In this document: piece by piece, positions 14,811-23,074 of the stretch
How positions within the stretch are numbered: the stretch's first letter is position 1
Layout: every line of letters begins with the position of its first letter
DNA from: Ectopseudomonas chengduensis
GTDB lineage: Bacteria > Pseudomonadota > Gammaproteobacteria > Pseudomonadales > Pseudomonadaceae
NCBI RefSeq assembly: GCF_015712065.1
Contig: NZ_JACFYZ010000021.1
Coordinates: forward strand, 1-36,315
Direction: 5' to 3'
DNA length: 36,315 nucleotides
Program-made: the position numbers and the translations under genes
Notes under the pieces: model-generated
Told to the model about the DNA's origin: nothing
What the model saw: only the letters and a program-made list of their open reading frames with translations
Databases searched by the model: none

Positions 14811-14840
14811 CGTTTATAGTCGATTATAGAGCGATTATAG
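14811..14840 (+). repeat. Three near-tandem TTATAG-containing repeats in the IS-cus gap
   Basis: CGTTTATAG (14811), CGATTATAG (14821) and CGATTATAG (14832) follow one another at 10-11 bp, about one helical turn. They lie just outside the IS right end, in the 373-bp gene-free stretch 14794-15166. That stretch otherwise holds a short hairpin (GCCTGCT/AGCAGGC, 14865-14881, no T-run) and the cus leader elements listed separately. The repeats could be a binding array or a remnant; there is no further support. Confidence 0.4.
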
Positions 14841-15075
14841 AATTCGCTTTTGGTGCCTGATTGGGCCTGCTCGAAGCAGGCAGCCCCTGCATCTCGCCTA
14901 AGCAACAGTATGTTTGACCAGGCCCCCAATTCCTACTTGGGGCTCGACTGAACGGCTAGCGAGGCCGGTCTTGTGCTAGCGCGCCTAGCGGGTGGTGCGA
15001 ACCCTACGAGCTTGAGAAATCCGGTTAAACGGAGCTACCAGTTGAGCCCGATTGATACCCTGCATGACACTCTAT

Positions 15076-15089
15076 TTGATCCAAATCAA
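15076..15089 (+). promoter_or_regulatory. Anr/FNR-type box upstream of the cus operon
   Basis: TTGAT-CCAA-ATCAA is a perfect match to the FNR/Anr consensus TTGAT-N4-ATCAA. It lies 24 bp before the mini-ORF at 15113 and 78 bp before the first cus-region gene. Anr is the oxygen-sensing activator of Pseudomonas. A clear -10 at class II spacing is not seen, so activity is uncertain. Confidence 0.6.
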
Positions 15090-15112
15090 CACTATTGCCA
15101 AAAGGAGCGTTC

Positions 15113-15160
15113 ATGCCTCGGGGCAATCTGCTATCGTCGGCCTATTGCCCCGCCTGGTGA
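15113..15160 (+). CDS. Candidate 15-residue leader peptide of the cus operon
   Basis: ATG 15113 follows a good ribosome site (AAAGGAG, about 6 bases upstream) and encodes MPRGNLLSSAYCPAW before TGA 15158-15160. The stop is 6 bp ahead of the GTG of the Cys/His-rich gene at 15167, which has only a weak ribosome site of its own, so translational coupling is likely. Almost the whole mini-ORF is covered by a hairpin (15119-15152). It may be a leader peptide regulating the downstream operon. The evidence is layout only. Confidence 0.4.
   Translation: MPRGNLLSSAYCPAW
15119..15152 (+). promoter_or_regulatory. Leader hairpin inside the cus mini-ORF
   Basis: Perfect 9-bp inverted repeat CGGGGCAAT (15119-15127) and ATTGCCCCG (15144-15152) with a 16-nt loop. 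No T-run follows, so it is not a simple intrinsic terminator. It ends 14 bases before the GTG at 15167, and a ribosome reading the mini-ORF would melt it. Confidence 0.5.
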
Positions 15161-15166
15161 ATTGCT

Positions 15167-15511
15167 GTGCGTCGGATTGGATTGATCCTGCTAATGATTG
15201 CTAGCCTCGTGCTGCCGACCTTCGGCGGTGTGGCTTTCAGCATGCCGGCACAACCTTGCCCGATGCAGAGCGCCGATCATCAGGGCCATGCAATGGTCGA
15301 TGCTCCGTGCTGCGAGCAAATGGACACGTCTGATGGGGTGGCCAATAAGTCCCCCTGCAAATCCGGCCAGGAATGCAAGACCGGAGGACTTCTCCAGACC
15401 ACCGTGATCAAGAGCATATCCCCTCTCCCCTCACGCCCCGAAATATTGCTGACCCAGTCGGTGATTAAGCGAGAGCCCGCAGGACTCTGGCGCCCTCCTC
15501 GTTTCGTCTAA
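15167..15511 (+). CDS. Small secreted Cys/His/Met-rich protein at the head of the cus operon
   Basis: 114 residues from GTG 15167. A signal peptide or anchor (RRIGLILLMIASLVLPTFG) precedes a metal-ligand-rich segment: PCPMQSADHQGHAM, PCCEQMD, SPCKSGQECK. The C-terminal part is plain and basic. It looks like the small CopL-like or DUF2946-like proteins placed ahead of copper efflux operons, but I do not recognise the exact family. The likely role is periplasmic copper or silver binding or sensing. The gene is preceded by the Anr-type box and leader hairpin and followed by cusC after 92 bp. Confidence 0.6.
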   Translation: MRRIGLILLMIASLVLPTFGGVAFSMPAQPCPMQSADHQGHAMVDAPCCEQMDTSDGVANKSPCKSGQECKTGGLLQTTVIKSISPLPSRPEILLTQSVIKREPAGLWRPPRFV

Positions 15512-15603
15512 TGCCGTGATCATCCCGCGCCTTACAGTCAGGCGCATCGTCGCGACCACGTTTCGTAGCTGCGACCTCGATCAATCGCATTGGAGGCGAA
15601 AGC

Positions 15604-16866
15604 ATGTCCGCTTTCCTTTTTCCACGCCGTGGCTATCTCGGCGTGTTGGCTGCCGCATTCTGGGCAGCTCCCTGGCTTGCCGCGCAGGCACAGCCCCTAA
15701 CCTTCGAACGAGCCCAAGCTCTGGCCGAACAGAGTGCCCCTGAGAACCTCGCGCGCCAGGCGCAGGTGGCATCGGCACAGCAGGCTGTAGGGCCCGCAGA
15801 CGCCTTGCCCGATCCCAAGCTGATTCTAGGCATCGACAACCTGCCGATCGAAGGCCCTGACCGTTACACACTTAATCATGACTCCATGACCATGCGCCGC
15901 ATTGGACTCATGCAGGAGGTACCAAACGGCGACAAGCGTCTGGCCCGTCGCCAACTGGCCGAAGCCTCCATGACGCGGGCCGAGGCCGAGCAGCGTGCCA
16001 TGCAGTTGGAAATCAAGCGCCAGACGGCAGTGAGCTGGCTGGACGTGTACTACGCCGAACGCAGTGTTGGCCTCTTCGATCAACTGGACCGTCAGATCGA
16101 GATGCTCCGCTCGACCGTGCAATCGCTGATTGCCGGCGGTAGTGCTCAGCCTGGCGAGCTGTTGCAGGCCGACCAGGAAGCTTTGGCGTTACAAGATCGG
16201 CGAGATGAACTGAATCGCGATGTGGCAGTAGCTCGTGCCAAGCTGCGCCGCTGGATAGGCAACGAGGCTGACCAGCCTTTGCAAGGAGGTGTTCCCAATC
16301 TGAACCTGGTGGCACCGCACCTGCAGCAACGCATTGCCTCACACCCTGAGTTGCGCGCTGCCTCCGCCCGAGTCGGCGAGGCTAGCGCCGAGCTGAACGA
16401 GGCCATCGCCGAGAAGACCCCCGACTGGGGTGTTGAGTTTGCCTACAACAATCGCGACAACCAGTTCGGCGATATGGTGATGGTGCAATTCACGTTCGAC
16501 CTGCCGTTGTTCGTAGGCACACGTCAGGGGCCCAAGATCAACGCCAGACAACAAAGCGTGTCGCAGATGGAAGCCGAGCAGGAAGCATTACTGCGCGCCC
16601 ATCAGGCTGAGCTGGAAGGCGGTATTGCCGAGCTTGAGCAACTGCGCAGGACCTTGTCACGCACCGAAAAAACCTTGATCCCGCTTGCAAGCAAACGTGC
16701 CGATCTCGAACTGGCCGCCTACCAAGCCGGTAACAGCCAGCTCACATCCGTTATTACTGCCCAGCGCGACCTGATTGAGGCGCAGCTGCGGCAGATTGAA
16801 CAGCAGCGCAAGTTGAGCCAGCTCTCCGCAAGCCTGTACTACGCCTATGTGGAGGGCCTGAAATGA
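15604..16866 (+). CDS. cusC: CusC-like outer-membrane efflux channel (TolC superfamily)
   Basis: 420 residues from ATG 15604 with a strong ribosome site (GGAGGCG). The signal peptide ends near residue 29 (AQAQ), followed by two long helical outer-membrane-efflux repeats with heptad-like A/Q/E-rich helices. It contains PDPKLILGIDNLPIEG and RRIGLMQEVPNGDKR, typical of CusC/CzcC metal channels. It forms the outer-membrane duct of the tripartite pump. Its stop overlaps the cusB start (ATGA, 16863), and it is the first of three coupled cus genes. Confidence 0.9.
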   Translation: MSAFLFPRRGYLGVLAAAFWAAPWLAAQAQPLTFERAQALAEQSAPENLARQAQVASAQQAVGPADALPDPKLILGIDNLPIEGPDRYTLNHDSMTMRRIGLMQEVPNGDKRLARRQLAEASMTRAEAEQRAMQLEIKRQTAVSWLDVYYAERSVGLFDQLDRQIEMLRSTVQSLIAGGSAQPGELLQADQEALALQDRRDELNRDVAVARAKLRRWIGNEADQPLQGGVPNLNLVAPHLQQRIASHPELRAASARVGEASAELNEAIAEKTPDWGVEFAYNNRDNQFGDMVMVQFTFDLPLFVGTRQGPKINARQQSVSQMEAEQEALLRAHQAELEGGIAELEQLRRTLSRTEKTLIPLASKRADLELAAYQAGNSQLTSVITAQRDLIEAQLRQIEQQRKLSQLSASLYYAYVEGLK

Positions 16867-18323
16867 AGATATCGACATTTGGTTTTGCGGTCGCCGTGCT
16901 GACCGTGGGCATTGGCGCGGCGGGCGGTGGCTACTGGCTGGCCCAGCGGCAAGCCAAACACGAGCTACTGCCTAGCTCCGCACCGACGGACGAGCGCAAG
17001 GTGCTCTATTGGTACGACCCTATGCAGCCTGAGCAGCGCTTCGATAAACCGGGCAAGTCACCTTTCATGGATATGGAACTTGTCCCTAAATACGCAGGAT
17101 CCGAGCAGGATCCGTCTGTCCTGAGCATCCCCGCTCAAGCCGTGCAGAACCTCGGAATGCGAACCTCGATGGTGATCCGAGGTGTACTGCCCTCGGATAT
17201 CGAGGCGGTGGGTTCCCTGGCCTATAACCAGCGAGAAGTGGCGAACCTCCAGGCCCGCGCCGGCGGATTCGTCGAGCGGGTTTACGGTCGCGCCCCGGGC
17301 GATGTGCTGCCTGCCGGAGCCCCCCTGGTCGACCTGCTGATTCCCGAATGGTCCGCCGCGCAGTTGGAGTTCCTGGCGGTACTGCGTACCGCTGACACTC
17401 GCTTGATAAGTGCGGCCCAAGAGCGCCTGCGCCTGCTTGGCATGCCTCAAACGTTGATCGAGCAGGTCCGCCGCAGCGGCAAACCACGGGCGGTGCAAAC
17501 CCTCACCACACCTATCAGCGGCGAGCTCCAAGCCTTGCAGGTACGCGCCGGGATGACCGTCGAAGCCGGGCAGGATCTGGCGTTGATTAACGGGCTATCC
17601 AGTGTCTGGCTCGATGCGGCGATACCCGAGGCCATGGCCGGAAGTATCCAGGTCGGGGACGAGATCCGCGCCAACCTGACGGCCTTTCCTGATCGACCGC
17701 TGCTGGGCCGCGTCATAGCCTTGCTGCCGAGTGCCGATCCGCAAACACGCACGCTCACGGTACGCAGCGAGCTACCCAACCCTGCCGGTAAGTTGCGCCC
17801 CGGCATGTTCGCCGCCGTACGCCTGAACAGTGCCGTCGAACAATCCACGCTTCTTGTGCCGAGTGAAGCCGTGATTCGCACCGGGAAGCGTGCGTTGGTG
17901 ATGCTGGTAGAAGGCGATGGGCGCTACCGCCCCCTGGAAATAACCTTGGGCCGCGAGGCTGATGGGCGTCTGGAGGTGTTGTCCGGTCTTGAGGAGGGTC
18001 AGGCGGTCGTTACCTCCGGCCAGTTCCTCATCGATTCGGAGGCAAGCCTACAGGGTGTCATGGCCAGCCATGCCGAGCAGGACAATAAGAAGGAACTACA
18101 TGAGGCCCATGGTGTGATTCGTGCTCTGGACGCGGAGTCAGTCACCCTGGAGCACGGGCCCTTCGAGAGCCTGAATATGCCAGGTATGACCATGGCTTTT
18201 CCATTGGTCAGCTCAGAAGTAGCTGTGGGACTTAAGCCAGGAGATCACGTACGTATCGGCGCCCGCCAGAAAAACTCCGGCCTGATGATCGAGCAGCTCA
18301 GCAAGGAAGGAGACCAGCCATGA
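16863..18323 (+). CDS. cusB: CusB-like periplasmic adaptor with N-terminal metal-binding and C-terminal CusF domain
   Basis: 486 residues. An N-terminal membrane anchor or signal is followed by a heavy-metal-binding domain (YWYDPMQPEQRFDKPGKSPF, then MDMELVPKY; about 48-77). The adaptor core comes next: barrel-sandwich, alpha-hairpin (AAQERLRLLGMP) and beta-barrel (RPGMFAAVRL). The last 80 residues are a CusF-like domain (HGVIRALDAES, LEHGPF, NMPGMTM) that in E. coli is a separate Cu/Ag chaperone. The His and both Met ligands are present, but the Trp that stacks on copper in E. coli CusF (NWPEMTM) is Met here. It links CusA to CusC and hands metal to the pump. Overlaps of 4 bp occur at both ends. 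Confidence 0.92.
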   Translation: MKISTFGFAVAVLTVGIGAAGGGYWLAQRQAKHELLPSSAPTDERKVLYWYDPMQPEQRFDKPGKSPFMDMELVPKYAGSEQDPSVLSIPAQAVQNLGMRTSMVIRGVLPSDIEAVGSLAYNQREVANLQARAGGFVERVYGRAPGDVLPAGAPLVDLLIPEWSAAQLEFLAVLRTADTRLISAAQERLRLLGMPQTLIEQVRRSGKPRAVQTLTTPISGELQALQVRAGMTVEAGQDLALINGLSSVWLDAAIPEAMAGSIQVGDEIRANLTAFPDRPLLGRVIALLPSADPQTRTLTVRSELPNPAGKLRPGMFAAVRLNSAVEQSTLLVPSEAVIRTGKRALVMLVEGDGRYRPLEITLGREADGRLEVLSGLEEGQAVVTSGQFLIDSEASLQGVMASHAEQDNKKELHEAHGVIRALDAESVTLEHGPFESLNMPGMTMAFPLVSSEVAVGLKPGDHVRIGARQKNSGLMIEQLSKEGDQP

Positions 18324-21300
18324 TCGCACGCCTGATCCACTGGTCTATCGGCAATCGCTTTCTGGTGCTGCTGGCGACCCTGTTCATCACCGCCCTGGGC
18401 ATCTGGTCGCTGCGCAACACGCCGTTGGATGCACTGCCGGATCTGTCCGACACCCAGGTCATCATCCGCACAAGCTTCCCCGGGCAGGCACCGCAGATTG
18501 TCGAGAACCAGGTGACCTACCCGCTGGCCACCACCATGCTCTCGGTGCCGGGGGCGAAGACAGTGCGCGGCTACTCGTTCTTCGGCGACTCCTTCGTTTA
18601 TGTGCTGTTCGAGGACGATACCGACCTCTACTGGGCACGCTCGCGGGTGCTGGAGTACCTCAACCAGGCGCAGGAACGCCTGCCCGAGGGTGTTACCACC
18701 ACCCTTGGGCCGGATGCCACCGGCGTGGGCTGGATCTACCAGTACGCCTTGGTCGACCGCAGCGGCCAGCATGATCTTGCCCAGCTGCGGGCACTGCAGG
18801 ACTGGTTCCTTAAGTACGAACTCAAGAGCCTGCCCAACGTAGCCGAAGTGGCCACCCTCGGCGGCATGGTCAAGCAATACCAAGTGCTGCTCGATCCCCA
18901 GAAGCTGGTGGCTTATGGGGTAACTCAGCAGGAGGTCGAAGCGGCGCTGAAGAGCGCCAATCAGGAAACCGGCGGCGCCATCCTGGAGCTGGCGGAGCGC
19001 GAGTACATGGTGCGGGCCTCGGGCTATTTGGAGAGCCTGGATGATTTTCGCAATGTGCCGCTGCGGGCTTCGGCAAGCGGAATTCCGGTGCTGCTAGGCC
19101 AGGTGGCCACCATTCAACTGGGGCCAGAGATGCGTCGCGGTATCGCCGAATTGGACGGCCAGGGTGAAGTGGTCGGTGGCGTGGTCATCCTGCGCTCCGG
19201 CAAGAATGCCCGGGACACCATCGCTGCCGTGAAGACCAAGCTGGACAGCCTGAAAGCCAGCCTGCCCACCGGCGTCGAAGTGGTCACTACCTATGACCGT
19301 TCGCAACTGATCGACCGTGCCATCGACAACCTCAGCTACAAGCTGCTGGAAGAGTTCGTGGTGGTTGCCTTGGTTTGCCTGATCTTTCTCTGGCACCTGC
19401 GTTCGTCGCTGGTGGCGATCATCACCCTGCCCCTGGGCATCCTGATGGCCTTCATCGTCATGCGCTACCAGGGCGTCAATGCCAACATCATGTCGCTCGG
19501 CGGGATCGCCATCGCCATCGGCGCCATGGTCGATGCCGCCGTGGTGATGATCGAGAACGCGCACAAGCACATCGAGGCCTGGAAGGCTCGGCACCCCAAT
19601 GAGCCGCTCCAAGGCGAGGCGCACTGGCGAGTGATCGGCGAAGCCGCAGCCGAAGTCGGACCGGCACTCTTCTTCAGCCTGCTGATCATCACCCTATCGT
19701 TCCTCCCGGTATTTACCCTGGAGGCCCAGGAAGGGCGCCTGTTCGGCCCTCTGGCCTTCACCAAGACCTATGCCATGGCCGCCGCCGCCGGCCTCTCGGT
19801 CACCCTGGTACCGGTGCTGATGGGCTACTGGATTCGTGGGCATATCCCCAGCGAACAGCAAAACCCCTTGAACCGCTGGCTGATCGGCGCATACCGGCCG
19901 GTGCTGGAGTGGGTGCTGGCCTGGCCCAAGGTGACCTTGGCGCTGGCCGTGCTGGTCTTTGTGTCCAGTCTGTGGCCCCTCAGCAGACTCGGAGGAGAGT
20001 TCCTGCCGCCCATGGACGAAGGCGATCTGTTGTACATGCCTTCGGCCCTGCCCGGCTTGCCGGCGAGCAAGGCAACCCAGCTGCTGCAGCAAACCAACCG
20101 GATGATCCTCACGGTGCCCGAAGTGGCACGGGTATTCGGCAAGGCCGGGCGAGCAGAGACCGCCACCGATCCAGCACCGCTGGAAATGTTCGAGACCACG
20201 GTGCAGTTCAAACCACGCGATCAATGGCGCGCGGGGATGACACCCGAAAAGCTGATCGAGGAACTGGATCGCGCGGTAAAAGTTCCGGGGCTGTCCAATA
20301 TCTGGGTGCCGCCCATCCGCAACCGCATCGACATGCTGGCGACGGGGATCAAGAGCCCCATTGGGGTGAAAGTGTCCGGAACCTCCTTGGTCGACATCGA
20401 GCGCATAACGCGCGATATCGAGGCCGTGGCCAAAGAGGTGCCTGGGGTGAGTTCGGCCTTGGCAGAACGCCTGACCGGAGGTCGCTATGTGGATATCCAG
20501 ATCGATCGACTGGCCGCGGCGCGCTATGGCCTGAGCATCGCCGATCTGCAGACGGTGGTATCGGGCGCAATCGGCGGCAGAAATATTGGCGAGACGGTTG
20601 AAGGACTGGCCCGCTTCCCGATCAACCTGCGCTATCCCAAGGAGTGGCGAGACAGTCCGCAGGCACTACGGCGTATGCCGATCCTCACGCAAGCCGGCCA
20701 GCAGATCACCTTGGGCACCGTCGCCCAGGTTAGTCTGACCGAAGGGCCGCCAATGCTGCGCAGCGAGAACGGGCGTCTGTCCGGTTGGGTCTATGTCGAT
20801 GTCCGTGGGCGCGACCTGGCATCGACCGTGCGCGAGTTGCAGCAACGCGTAGCTGAGCAGGTACAACTCGATGCTGGCATGACCGTCTCCTACTCCGGTC
20901 AGTTCGAGTTCCTGGAGCGTGCCAATGCGCGGCTGGCCTGGGTGGTGCCGGCGACTTTGTTGATTATCTTCGTGCTGCTCTACCTGACCTTCAGCCGCTT
21001 CAGCGAGGCCCTGCTGATCATGGCCACCCTGCCCTTCGCCCTATCGGGCGGTATCTGGCTGCTCTACTGGTTCGGCTTCAACCTGTCGATCGCCACCGGC
21101 GTGGGCTTCATTGCCCTGGCCGGCGTCTCTGCCGAATTCGGGGTGATCATGCTGCTGTATCTGAAGAACGCCTGGCATGCGCGCGTGGATGCTGGGCGTA
21201 GCGACGATCCGACTCTGCTTGAGGCAATCCGCGAAGGTGCTGTCCTGCGCGTCAGACCCAAGGTGATGACGGTTGCCGTGATCATAGCCGGTCTGCTGCC

Positions 21301-21469
21301 TATTCTGTGGGGCGGTGGAGCGGGTTCAGAGGTCATGAAGCGCATCGCCGCGCCCATGGTTGGCGGCATGATCACAGCCCCGCTGCTGTCCATGCTGGTG
21401 TTGCCTGCTGCCTATTGGTTGATGCGTCGACAGGGCGCGCGAAAGAGTCACCAACCACAGGAGCTATAG
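18320..21469 (+). CDS. cusA: CusA-type RND efflux pump for Cu(I)/Ag(I)
   Basis: A 1049-residue inner-membrane proton-driven pump. The three methionines that bind Cu(I)/Ag(I) in E. coli CusA are found at the same numbers: M573 (LLYMPSALPG), M623 (APLEMFET) and M672 (RIDMLATGIKSP). The transmembrane helix 4 signature GGIAIAIGAMVDAAVVMIEN is that of CusA, unlike the DFG form of CzcA at 26970-30092. This makes monovalent copper or silver the likely substrate. The start overlaps cusB by 4 bp, so the three subunits are coupled. The C-terminus is complete. A weak 7-bp hairpin (21487-21514) follows, without a T-run. Confidence 0.96.
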   Translation: MIARLIHWSIGNRFLVLLATLFITALGIWSLRNTPLDALPDLSDTQVIIRTSFPGQAPQIVENQVTYPLATTMLSVPGAKTVRGYSFFGDSFVYVLFEDDTDLYWARSRVLEYLNQAQERLPEGVTTTLGPDATGVGWIYQYALVDRSGQHDLAQLRALQDWFLKYELKSLPNVAEVATLGGMVKQYQVLLDPQKLVAYGVTQQEVEAALKSANQETGGAILELAEREYMVRASGYLESLDDFRNVPLRASASGIPVLLGQVATIQLGPEMRRGIAELDGQGEVVGGVVILRSGKNARDTIAAVKTKLDSLKASLPTGVEVVTTYDRSQLIDRAIDNLSYKLLEEFVVVALVCLIFLWHLRSSLVAIITLPLGILMAFIVMRYQGVNANIMSLGGIAIAIGAMVDAAVVMIENAHKHIEAWKARHPNEPLQGEAHWRVIGEAAAEVGPALFFSLLIITLSFLPVFTLEAQEGRLFGPLAFTKTYAMAAAAGLSVTLVPVLMGYWIRGHIPSEQQNPLNRWLIGAYRPVLEWVLAWPKVTLALAVLVFVSSLWPLSRLGGEFLPPMDEGDLLYMPSALPGLPASKATQLLQQTNRMILTVPEVARVFGKAGRAETATDPAPLEMFETTVQFKPRDQWRAGMTPEKLIEELDRAVKVPGLSNIWVPPIRNRIDMLATGIKSPIGVKVSGTSLVDIERITRDIEAVAKEVPGVSSALAERLTGGRYVDIQIDRLAAARYGLSIADLQTVVSGAIGGRNIGETVEGLARFPINLRYPKEWRDSPQALRRMPILTQAGQQITLGTVAQVSLTEGPPMLRSENGRLSGWVYVDVRGRDLASTVRELQQRVAEQVQLDAGMTVSYSGQFEFLERANARLAWVVPATLLIIFVLLYLTFSRFSEALLIMATLPFALSGGIWLLYWFGFNLSIATGVGFIALAGVSAEFGVIMLLYLKNAWHARVDAGRSDDPTLLEAIREGAVLRVRPKVMTVAVIIAGLLPILWGGGAGSEVMKRIAAPMVGGMITAPLLSMLVLPAAYWLMRRQGARKSHQPQEL

Positions 21470-21522
21470 CTCTGAGTGTTCAGGCGAGCCCCTGCGCCAT
21501 TTGACGAAGGGGCTTATCTACC

Positions 21523-21955
21523 TTAAATCACGCGTTTGACGCTCAGGTACTCGCCCTTGGTCTTCAGCGTGATGGTCACGTCCTGGTTGCTGCGGTTGCG
21601 CCAGAACCAGCCGTGGGTGCCGTCGAAAATTGCAGTTAGTTCGCCTTTGTCGCCTTTGACCTGCTTGGCCTTGCTGTAGCTGTGGTAGTAGTCCTTGGGG
21701 CCGTTGTAGGGCTCACCGTGGGTGTCGTGGTTGACCGGAATGCCATTGGTCGTCCACTCGTAGCTGACCGTGGCCTTGTCCAGCATTTCCAGCTTGATTT
21801 CACTGGCTTCGCCCGGCTTCAGGGTGACGGTCACCTCATCAGACTTCAGGGCTGGCTGCGGCTCAGCTACTGGTTCGGCCACAGATGCTGCTGCAACAGG
21901 CTCTTGAACTACTGGCTGAACAGGTACAGGAGCTTGAGCTACGGGAGCCGCCGCC
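21523..21955 (-). pseudogene. 3' part of a transmembrane-anchor-type periplasmic protein, 5' end lost
   Basis: The minus-strand frame encodes a Pro/Ala/Val-rich linker (APVPVQPVVQEPV), then a compact domain: KPGEASEIKLEMLDKATVSY, WTTNGIPVNHDTHGEP, YYHSYSKAK, and GTHGWFWRNRSNQDVTITL, ending VKRVI. This resembles proteins called transmembrane anchor protein in Pseudomonas metal islands, whose normal N-terminus is a membrane helix. The open frame runs back to 22029, but its first 25 or so codons are antisense to the cadA fragment, so they are not original. The gene is truncated at the head-to-head junction near 21945-21956. The function of the intact family is unknown to me. Confidence 0.65.
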
Positions 21956-22210
21956 GGCACGGACACGGCCATCGAAACTGCGGATGTGGCCTTGATGGAT
22001 GACGACCTGCGCAAGATCCCGGCCTTCATCCGCCTGTCTCAACAGACCGCCGTCATCCTCAAGCAGAACATCGTGCTGGCGTTAGGGATCAAGGCCCTGT
22101 TTCTCGCCATTACCCTAACGGGGCAGGCGACGATGTGGATGGCCGTCTTTGCCGACATGGGCGTCAGCCTGCTGGTGGTGTTCAACGGCCTGCGCCTGCT
22201 TAAAAAGTAG
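21956..22210 (+). pseudogene. 3' fragment of a second cadA-type P1B ATPase
   Basis: 84 codons starting GTDTAIETADVALMDDDLRK and ending in the last membrane helices (MWMAVFADMGVSLLVVFNGL, then RLLKK). It aligns with the last 84 codons of the intact cadA (8389-8646) with roughly 80% identity by eye, so it is a different copy, not a recent duplication. The catalytic domains, promoter and start are absent. An internal ATG (21998) could give a 70-residue membrane peptide. It is directly followed by a DUF3703 gene, as in the intact operon. Confidence 0.85.
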
Positions 22211-22226
22211 GATCGGAGGATTGAAG

Positions 22227-22571
22227 ATGAAAGCAGCATTGCAACTCGCAATTGAACAAGCCTTTCAGCAGGCCCGGCAGGCCATGCAGGAACAGCGCAG
22301 CGCAGATGCCTTTCAATGGTTAGAGCGCGCGCACATCCTGACCCAACGCCAACCCGTGCTGCATGCTGGGTCACACTGGCTGATGCTTGTGCTCGGCTGG
22401 CAGACCGGCGATTACCGCGAGGTCGCGGGGCAACTACCACGTATTTTCGCGGCCCTGCTGTTCTCCAAAATCTGGGTGCCTATCGGCAATACAGGCCGCT
22501 CCAGGGTCAGTGCTTTCAAGCCCATGCCGGTTCCCGAAGAACCACAGACCTTGCTTGCCGATGACAAGTAA
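22227..22571 (+). CDS. DUF3703 family protein, second copy
   Basis: 114 residues from ATG 22227 with a strong ribosome site (GGAGGA). It shares LERAHILTQR, HAGSHWL, the YREV-GQLPRI helix and KIWVPIGNTGRSRVSAF with the copy at 8654, and is clearly a diverged paralogue. It looks intact although its partner cadA is only a stump. Function is unknown. Conserved His residues in both copies are candidate metal ligands. Expression would depend on read-through or a new promoter, since the original cad promoter has been deleted. Confidence 0.8.
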   Translation: MKAALQLAIEQAFQQARQAMQEQRSADAFQWLERAHILTQRQPVLHAGSHWLMLVLGWQTGDYREVAGQLPRIFAALLFSKIWVPIGNTGRSRVSAFKPMPVPEEPQTLLADDK

Positions 22572-22597
22572 ACTCAATCCGGTCGGTGATTGCGCCC

Positions 22598-23074
22598 ATG
22601 CAAATTGATATCTCTACCCAGCTGCCATGCTCACTGGCAGAGGTGATCGCCCAGGTGCGCACGCCACGTCTGCTGCATCAGGTTGCATCACCGTTGCTGA
22701 GTTTCAGCCCGCTGACTCCCGTTGAGTTTCCTGGCACCTGGAGCGAGGGCACTTACTGGGTCAAGCTGAAGTTATTCGGCGTACTTCCCATTGGCCGTCA
22801 GGCGATTGTGATTACATACCCGCAGACGGAAAATGCTCAGATTTTCATGCTAAGAGACAACGGCTACAGCCCGCTGATCAGCAAGTGGGATCACCTCATT
22901 ACGGCACAAGAGGTCAACGGCGGAACGCTTTACCGAGATAGCGTGACCATCAAGGCGGGCGTCCTCACTCCGTTCGTCTGGCTATTTGCGCGCCTGTTCT
23001 ACGCCCACCGTCAGCGCCGCTGGGCAACCTTGGCGGCAAATGGCTTTAACTACGGAAACTCTCAGCCGCTGTAG
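22598..23074 (+). CDS. SRPBCC (START-like) superfamily protein
   Basis: About 158 residues, starting at ATG 22598 (GTG 22586 is also possible). The pattern fits a START-like ligand-binding fold: an N-terminal strand (QIDISTQLP), helix (SLAEVIAQVRTPRLLHQV), hydrophobic strands with FPGTWSEGTYWVKLKLFGVLPIG read in two parts, and a long C-terminal helix (TPFVWLFARLFYAHRQRRW). The ligand is unknown. It takes the place of lspA after DUF3703 in this second cad-like locus. Confidence 0.6.
   Translation: MQIDISTQLPCSLAEVIAQVRTPRLLHQVASPLLSFSPLTPVEFPGTWSEGTYWVKLKLFGVLPIGRQAIVITYPQTENAQIFMLRDNGYSPLISKWDHLITAQEVNGGTLYRDSVTIKAGVLTPFVWLFARLFYAHRQRRWATLAANGFNYGNSQPL

Noticed and set aside
14865..14881. 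Hairpin GCCTGCT/AGCAGGC as a terminator
   Set aside because: No T-run follows, and no gene transcribed into it needs it apart from the IS.
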